From Ancylostoma caninum (taxonomy: Eukaryota > Nematoda > Chromadorea > Rhabditida > Ancylostomatidae), in the NCBI GenBank assembly GCA_037903475.1, contig JBAJFG010000227.1, forward strand, positions 62,001 through 126,000: DNA of 64,000 nt, given 5' to 3'. The notes beneath the pieces were generated by a model, which saw only the letters and a program-made list of their open reading frames with translations, searched no databases and was not told where the DNA came from. Shown here piece after piece: positions 57,126 through 64,000 of this stretch. The translations under genes were made by a program, and so were the position numbers. Positions within the stretch are counted from its first letter, which is position 1. Each line of letters opens with the position of its first letter.

Positions 57126-60100
57126 CATGTCGTCGAGGGTCCTCATCCACGCCTGCCATTCTAATTCGCCCACTCCCCAGTGCCGGTCGACAACACCATC
57201 CTTCAAATTCACACCTCCTCCTGAAATAGCATATCCAAATGAACATCTCCGAGCTCTCGAAGTGGATGTCACACCTCCATGGGAAGCAGTTTCAAACGCT
57301 CTTAGTGCTGCTCGTTCTGATGGCAAGTTAACCACGTCTAGACCACCAGATCTCATGGCCAATACCTGTAATTGTCTACTTTGACAGCTGCAACATTTGC
57401 AGGAAATTCCTCAGATTTTTCACGTTCTTAAAAATGAGGAAACATAAAGTACTTTTCCACAGACGTAGAGAACCTAATTTCTCAAATTTAGAAGCATTAG
57501 TAGATGCCTAAGAACTTTATGAGGAGAAGCAGGCCTATCTTCGCCGGATAAATGTATTATTTTTCCACATTTTACATTATCAAAGGTGTTGGCACCTCCT
57601 GTTTCTTGTCCTGTCCATAGAACTCCCAGATAAACTGCACACCACTCCATGTGTTTGAAGAGCGCGTTTGGAGAGGTCCTGCTCTGTGCAACCGAGCAGG
57701 GAGAAAAGAAAAGTAAAAAGAAAGCATGTGCAGGAGAACAGGAACATTTCGGAGAAAGTAGGGGAGAACGTTGTCGGAACAAATGAGCGTCCGAGTAGGA
57801 AAGGGATCTCAACACTAGCGTGTCGCGGGAATATCAAATATTCTAACAAGGCTGATATTTTCTAGAAAAGCGCGATTAGTTATTTCATAGGCTACCTGGG
57901 CTAAGAACAATGAACGCATACCCAAGCTAGACCAGGCCAGCAAACCAACTTTCACATCCTGCGTCTCCTAGGTTCAAATGGTCTACAATCACGCTGACCA
58001 TCTTTGGTTTATTCGGTTATCGTTCCAGCAATCCTATCCCTGTTAGGAGACGCAGGGCGTAAAACTTGACTGGCCTCGCCTGGTTATACATTCATGAATC
58101 CTATCCAAGAACACCGTTGGAAAATGAAGACGAATAAAAATAAAATAATAATCGTAATTATAATATAAATAGATATAACAAATAATAGATAAATGTGAGT
58201 GATAATAAAGATAATAATAAAAATTTTTTTTCAAAACGAAAAACGATAGCAGAGCACCTATTAAATTTGTGTACAAAGCTTGGGATATTAAGATCATTAA
58301 CCCATTGACGACCGCGTGGCTCACCGGTGAGCCGCGCTTTTTTGGTCGCGTGGGACCGCGCGGCTCACCGGTGAGCCGCGCCCTTCTTGACAAGTACTGG
58401 ACCTTATTTTCGAACTATCTTGCGGCATTTCTATATGGAATGGTTACAGTCCTTCTTAAAAAGGTCTCAAACAAGTGCAGTCCAAGGAGGAGTTCTCCTT
58501 TATTGTGACAAACATCATGAAAAGGATGGAATTTTGAAGTCGAGGAAGATTCACGTTTCTTTTGTCGTGGATGGAAATACTCTGTGCAAAAGCCATATTT
58601 CCTACACAGAAACACGTTCGTTACATCCTGCGCTTCCTTATCAGTAAGGCTAGAGCCTTAGGAACGTGTATAGTCTCTGGACACTCCCTCACAGAACTCA
58701 AAACTCCTTTTACAAACTTCTTTCGGCCGCAATGAAAGCAAAAAACTTTCAGGTTCTCTCATCTTCTGGTCAGATGATAGCGTCGATCTTCTAGAAGTAG
58801 ATTTCAGATTATTTTAGCAGGAAGATCTGTTTTATTCCCAATCCTCTTATCGTAACAGTGTGGAACTCGGCCGGCGCCGCACTCTTGAAAGGGGCGTTGG
58901 TCCCAAGCGCCAGACACGCAAAAATGCGCGCGGTCGTCAATGGGTTAACATATCCAGCTGTACCACGAGTTTTGAGAAGGAATTGTAGATCTTTGGAAAA
59001 AACCGTGAATACTTCCGCACCGACCTAATAATATTCAGAAGGTATGTTTTGTTTTGATGGACGAACCGGAATTCCGTTTATGGAACAGTAAACTTTAACA
59101 CTTCGGCGAAATATGCACAGGAAACACCAATCGTTACTGCACAACTGGAAATGAGACCGCGCCGCATCACCTACGCAGTGCGACAGACCAGCTGCGCGCT
59201 GTGGTTATCCGGCGTTTCCTGGATTGATGCCTTGCCTACAATTTATCGAGGGCAGCGGGCAAGTAGCGAGGGGCACACTCGTTTTCAGGGATGCAGTGGT
59301 GATTGACTTCCCCTGAATGCTTCTCCGTCATCATTATTGCTTCGTATGTACATATTTGTGAAAGTCAACAACAGAATCAAGGCAAATTCGTTGAAACCAC
59401 GAGCAACAGACCTGCGTCTGACATGCGAGGATCAGATGGTAAGTCAGATGGAACGCCTCTTCGATAGTCTCCCCTCCAACAACAAAACCATGGTTCTTCA
59501 GCAGCATAACGTTGTAGTTGCCCATGTCTTTCACGAGTGACTCCCGCTCGTTGTAGTCGACTAGTATACCCTGTAGCGATCATCTCCCCATTGTGCTGCC
59601 GAAATTATCAGGCCTAGCCCACCTGGTACTCATGGTAGGCAACTGGTCCAACGATCATCGATTCCTGGCATAGGGGTAGCAGGCCACACTTCATCGCCGA
59701 GACCGCTGCCACTGCTGGAGTGTGCAGGTGGATCACACAGAGCAGGTCTTGTCGTGCTCCATGGATAGCGGAGTGGAGGGTGTAGCCAGCCTGAAGGGAC
59801 ACAGCTACTTATGCCCTAACTTTTTTATTTTCTTTGCTTTTTGGCAGACTACGGTAAAATACTGCAGGAAACGATGAAAACTGCCGATTTTTTAAATTTA
59901 TTTTATTCTGATATTTCACTAAAATTTACCTTTTTGGGGGATTTTTAGCTCATTAGAACAAGTACAAGACTTCTACTCTTTTTCATTTTTTTCTGGTTCC
60001 GGTTTTCTGGGTATCTAGCATATAGGCTGGAAACTTGATTTTTGAAAAGCCTGCCTGATTGATTCCAAGCTTCGTGCTTCCTGGATGAAGCACTTTTCCA

Positions 60101-60641
60101 TCGAGGTCTACTTTCACCAGCGTTCTGGCGGTTTGCTCATGGTAAAGGAGACCGAAAGGGTTGATCAGGATCTCGGTAGTCTTGCCAGGAACACGCACCT
60201 GGAATGGCTAGTTATAATCTTCCTCTACAATAGATTTCCGTTGTACTCATAGCACTTCCAGTACTCGCAGCGATTAATTCTATCATTAATGAAGAATGGA
60301 ATCTAGGGTATATCTATCCATGCTTCTCACCGTCATGTGATTGTAGATGCCTTGACTCCACTGGAAAAGGTCTACGAGCCTGTAAAGCGATGCCAGCTGA
60401 CAGCGAAGCTTCGCCTCCTCAGGTTCAAACTCTCCTTCTCGGAGGTCGTTGATCGGCTTCCTGTGTGACTTATCTGAATGAACACCTATCAGAATCGTAG
60501 CCACTGTTAAACAGTCTGCTGAATTTCATTTCTCAGATAGAAGGAAGAATTTTACTTTCTGAATGATATAACATACCGAAATTTGGCAAAGAAGATCCAT
60601 TTTGCACTCCACTCGGGAACATCTGGGAGTCACGAATGTTC
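57126..60641 (-). CDS. add-1: Adducin, partial: six exons of the class II aldolase-like head domain
   Basis: Adducin caps actin filaments and recruits spectrin at the membrane skeleton. Exons: 60641-60578, 60485-60331, 60198-60055, 59790-59623, 59570-59412, 57365-57126; all phases agree (296 codons, the first possibly mid-protein). Recognisable segments: [20 protein letters not shown] and [103 protein letters not shown]. The HLHTP motif corresponds to part of the aldolase metal site, which is not complete in adducins. MFPSGVQNG in the first exon could be the start, with an acceptor just upstream, or earlier exons may exist. The tail exons were not found. The third intron is GC-AG. C. elegans has two adducin genes; add-1 is a guess between them. 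Confidence 0.85.
57896..58046. mobile_element. Foldback MITE, partner of 38278-38435
   Basis: Shares CCAGCAAACCAACTTT, CTGCGTCTCCTAG and ATCACGCTGACCAT with the 38.3-kb copy, and ends in TTATCGTTCCAGCAATCC, a diverged form of its right arm. It lies in the adducin intron between the last two exons found. Confidence 0.5.
58301..58944 (+). mobile_element. piggyBac-type non-autonomous element, 644 bp
   Basis: Perfect 16-bp terminal inverted repeats CCCATTGACGACCGCG, flanked on both sides by TTAA (58297-58300 and 58945-58948). TTAA duplication with CCC/GGG tips is diagnostic of piggyBac transposases. Next to the left tip, the palindrome GCGGCTCACCGGTGAGCCGC occurs twice (the first copy with one change). 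ORFs inside (58269-58508 and 58387-58647) show no piggyBac DDD or cysteine-rich domain. It sits in the last adducin intron seen. Confidence 0.9.
59158..59240. repeat. Short copy of the GCGCCGCATCACCTA repeat
   Basis: CGCGCCGCATCACCTACGCA, GACCAGCTGCGCGCTGTGGT and GGCGTTTCCTGGATTGATGC match the left half of the 34.8-kb repeat. The right half is missing. Confidence 0.55.
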
Positions 60642-60940
60642 TGCACCGAAATAAAAACAATCAGTTGTAATGTGTATGTTTGTGACCATAGCTTATCCAA
60701 GGGGGAGAGAGAAGCGCGAGGAGGATTGCAAGGAGGTAAAAGACTTCTACATAGATATTATATTTTGAATAGTTAAAAGGTATAACATAAATAAGCAGTC
60801 AATATTACTCTAATACAAAATTTTCGTCTATTCTATCGGGTATTTTCGAAAGATTCTGTCCCGCCCCTAATTGTAGTAGAGAGAGACTATTTTTTATACA
60901 GAAAAGGGTTTTATTCTTAGAATACCGTTTGTTTGGTCTA
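60642..60940. other. Upstream flank of the adducin exons, with a possible old MITE
   Basis: Around 60770-60850 the order ATAAATAAGCAGT, ACTCTAATACAAAATTTTCG, TATTTTCGAAAGATTCTG weakly follows the AT-rich middle of the CAGTGGCGGACGCAG hAT family. No termini remain. No adducin exon was identified here. Confidence 0.3.
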
Positions 60941-61210
60941 CCGCGCCGCATCACCTATGCAATTTGGGGACCAACTGAGTGCCGTGGTTGTCGAATGTAT
61001 TGTTCTTTTGCCTATGTTTTCACCCTGGCGTTTTGGAATGAAGCCAGAGACACAAAGAAAGCGGTGTAACACAAGGCCCGGCAACAAAAGCGTCCAGCTG
61101 TCTGCCGTGCCGCGTACGTGGTGCGGGGCGACAGACCACAAAGCGGGGGTTGCGCACCGCGTAGGTGGTGCGGAGCGACAGACCACAGGGCGGGGATGTA
61201 TTCTGTAATA
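60940..61210. repeat. Interspersed repeat with inverted ends, third copy
   Basis: Starts CCGCGCCGCATCACCTATGC and, like the 34.8-kb copy, carries CAACTGAGTGCCGTGGTTGT and TTTTGCCTATGTTTTC. The right part has CGTACGTGGTGCGGGGCGAC and a near-direct repeat of it (GCGTAGGTGGTGCGGAGCGA) 36-40 bp on, so the right end is duplicated in this copy. Confidence 0.6.
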
Positions 61211-61453
61211 CAAGAGTAATTGAGCGGAACTGTACACCACCGAAACTTCAAAACTTTAACATGAACTTGAGTTCGTGGTTGAATATCCACGTTGGCTGAG
61301 GTCAGACGTGAGGGTGCAAATGTGGCGTGCTGAAATGCACGATGCCCGCAGGCGTATCTTGTGGATACAACTCCCTTAGGTCGCCAATAAATGTTCGTAT
61401 CTAAAAATATTGATTTTTTGTAACAATGAGAGAAATTTTTGAATATGTAGATA

Positions 61454-62531
61454 CTAGCTGCCGTACCCGGCTTCGCTCGGGTGTTTTATTACCTTGGCTA
61501 CATCATACTGCTGAGGCCAATTACTATCATCGACAAATTCATTAAAATCTCCATAATTTTGGTGATCAGCATGTTAGCGAAGCCCAGGTGACGTTTCCCA
61601 TCGACTTGTGGGCGAAAAGTTAGCGAAGCTATTTCGGTGACATTGAGTCGACGTATTCGTACAAAGTGGTTGTCATATTCATACTCAGCATATCGAGGAA
61701 CCCCAGGAGAGATGTCTTCACCGCTTCATTGGGCGGAAGAGACAAAGATCAATAAAATCGAAAAACCGATATTTCATGCAAAATGTTTGTCATATTTCTA
61801 TTCAGCGCATTGAAAAACCCAAGAAAACATGTCTTTGTCCGTCCCCGAGCGAAAATGGGGAAAAATCGATAAAATCAATAAATCAATATTTCTTGCAAAA
61901 TGCTTGTCATTCTTATTCAGCGTGTTGAGAAACCCCAGTAGACATGTTTTTACCACCCCATGATCAAGAAGAGCGAAAAATCAATAAAATCAATAAATCG
62001 ATAAATTGGAGCAAAATGGTTGTCATATTCGTGTTCAGCGCATTGAGGTACCCCAGTAGGCATGTTCCCGCTAGTCCCTGGTCAAGAACAGCGAAAAATC
62101 AATAAAATCAATAAATCGATAAATTGGCGCAAAATGGTTGTCATATTCGTGTTCAGCGCATTGAGGTACCCCAGTAGGCATGTTCTCGCTGGTCCCTGGT
62201 CAAGAAGAGCGAAAAATCAATAAAATCAATAAATCGATAAATTGGCGCAAAATAGTTGTCATATTCGTGTTCAGCGCATTGAGGTACCCCAGTAGGCATG
62301 TTCTCGCTAATCCCTGGTGAAGAAGAGCGAAAAATCAATAAAATCGATATAATCGATAAACCAATCGATAATCCCAGGTGCAAAGTACCCTATAACCTCC
62401 GCCGGCCAGTGGAGAGTCTACCTGCAAAATTTGGTCCCGATCGGTTCATCCTCCGCGATTTCTATTCGGAACACACAAACACACACACACACACAAACAC
62501 ACAAACAAACTTTCACTTTTATATATACAGA
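61454..62531 (-). mobile_element. Non-autonomous Helitron-like element, copy 2
   Basis: Reverse orientation of the element at 35374-36230: 3' CTAG at 61454-61457, hairpin ACCCGGCTTCGCTCGGGT just inside, and 5' TCTGTATATATAAAAGTG at the 62531 end. The flanking bases are A at the 5' side and T at the 3' side, the usual Helitron A/T target. It contains about six units of roughly 117 bp, at least one more than copy 1. The units nearest the 5' end are the most alike, suggesting recent array expansion. No helicase ORF. Confidence 0.72.
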
Positions 62532-64000
62532 TGATTACGAATAGAATGTGCACAATAGAGCTTCCCTCGAATGCCCTTCACGTGAAAGTCCGAAACAAGA
62601 TCCCACCTTTCGAACTGCCTTTGCATTTTAGAGAAGGGAATAAAAAGTGGTAAAAATCATGGAAGCGAAGGAAATAAAACGCTACAAGCCAGATATCAAC
62701 AATAGGGATGAAATAGTGGAGGAGCTCAAGTTGATCGCTTGATGTAGAAGAAGGCAGAGGAGGTATCATACAGAGAGACGATTGCAATATCACGGCCTAT
62801 TGTAGTCTCAACGCACACCCACTGTAGTCCCAATACGATCTTACAGTTCGCCCTCTGCCAGAGAGACCGGTGTGATTATTTTTTTTATCATTTCGTTTTA
62901 ATAATTATAGTGATTAATAAATTTGAGATTTTTAACATAGTAAATTTCTTTGGTCAGGGAACAATGTTAATTTTTATAAGTTTACCTTTTAAAGTAAATT
63001 TTTTTGGTAAAGACGGTGTCCTCACTTACAGTTCTGTACCGTATTGTACTGTATTGTCACCTGCTAAGATCTGACGAAGGTGCCACGCGCCGAAAGCTAA
63101 GCGAATAAAGAATCATCGAAGCACTCTTCACATTCTGAACACAAAATAAAAAGTGTTGCAGAACGTTTCCACCAACCCAGTAGTTGAGAGCACATTCAGA
63201 TCTAGACCTTATAACCCGCCTCGAGCAATGTTCCGTTTTGTTATACGTTGCGGTTTCAAAAAAAAAGAAAAGGCGCTGTTAAGGACCTAAGGTTATTGCT
63301 TCACTAATAAAATATATGAAAAATGCAACTTTTCAGCAGTTGACTTCAGCTTGAACATTCCAAAAAAATTACATCAATGTCATTTCATCTGACCAGAGAT
63401 CTATGAAAGGATCGGGAGGGTTGAGTTCAATGTTTACTTTGAGCAAAAAAAAAGGCGCTCATACAATCAATGTGCTTATGTACAATAAAATAGAAATAAT
63501 ACCATAGAATTCTGTTATGTTTCTTTTCTAATTTGGAAACTATGCGCTGTGGTAACTGAGAAAAATGTAATTGCACATCATAGCAATAGTTCGTCTGAGG
63601 ACTACCGACATCAATAGCACCGTTGTTGGTCGCACTAGTACACTCACTCTTTACATTAAATCTCACCTTTATTCGTGACATTACGTAATTATTGAGGCTA
63701 CAATCTTTTATGGATGAGACTCACATATTTCGGCTGCTCAGCACAGTAGTAAGAGGCCCAATGTCGCTGGTACGATCTATGGTTCGATCGCACCCGAAGC
63801 CAACCAAGCCCTCCATCCCTCCGGGCTAGATGATTTGGTACCAGAGGTGTCTGGGAGAATGAAGCGTTGACTTGGTGCATCGGATGCCCTCCCCCCCACA
63901 AGTCATCCACTTTATCCACGTTATATCACTGCATATAGCTGATAGGCTGCATGTATGGCTACCTCGAAACGTCCAGCATTTGTTCTTTTGGTGTCTTTCT
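62532..64000. other. Unannotated right end
   Basis: No gene signature. The minus-strand ORF at 63919-63698 (73 aa) reads through a segment with CTATGGTTCGATCGCACCCG, which has a B-box-like core and may be a dispersed repeat; no cloverleaf was drawn. A-rich and T-rich runs are frequent. Confidence 0.3.

Noticed and set aside
1..64000. CRISPR array, operon or bacterial insertion sequence
   Set aside because: No regularly spaced identical repeats with unique spacers and no prokaryotic gene layout; all gene structure is eukaryotic.

Overview
This window looks like nuclear DNA of a parasitic nematode, most likely a clade V strongylid (hookworm-like). The genes are animal genes cut into small exons, with TTTCAG/TTNCAG-type acceptors and repeat-filled introns. 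The mobile elements (RTE-like LINE, Penelope-like element, Helitron, hAT and piggyBac MITEs) fit such a genome. The species call is inference; no search was run.

Four protein-coding genes can be assembled by joining exons whose phases agree. (1) Plus strand, 12.3-19.9 kb: nine exons giving 314 aa, the alpha subunit of Negative Cofactor 2 (DRAP1), a histone-fold repressor of TATA-dependent transcription. (2) Minus strand, 37.8-20.4 kb: sixteen exons giving 595 aa, a two-pore-domain (TWK/K2P) potassium channel. Genes 1 and 2 are convergent, with stop codons about 550 bp apart. (3) Minus strand, 54.3-49.95 kb: a secreted protein with a signal peptide, a peritrophin-A (CBM14) chitin-binding domain and four LDL-receptor class A repeats. 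(4) Minus strand, 60.6-57.1 kb: six exons covering the aldolase-like head domain of adducin; the C-terminal exons were not found.

The rest is mainly mobile DNA. At 3.3-6.5 kb lies a decayed Penelope-like retroelement (reverse transcriptase plus GIY-YIG endonuclease), with an inverted copy of its tail at the 5' side and a palindromic element inserted in the RT. At 9.79-10.35 kb two hAT-type MITEs are nested, each with its own 8-bp target duplication. The same family recurs at 39.8, 41.4 and 44.0 kb, and in decayed form at 26.9 kb. A 1.1-kb hAT-like element at 38.6-39.75 kb has a perfect 8-bp duplication. A piggyBac-type element with TTAA duplications sits in an adducin intron at 58.3-58.9 kb. 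Two Helitron-like elements with about 117-bp internal repeats lie at 35.4-36.2 and 61.5-62.5 kb in opposite orientations. An internally deleted RTE fragment is at 42.4-43.0 kb.

The best candidates for a second look are the self-nested hAT MITEs, the Penelope inverted-tail arrangement with its inserted palindrome, the GC-AG adducin intron whose 5' end still reads like exon, and a membrane-protein-like ORF at 45.8-46.2 kb broken by one stop. No wholly new biological system could be demonstrated.
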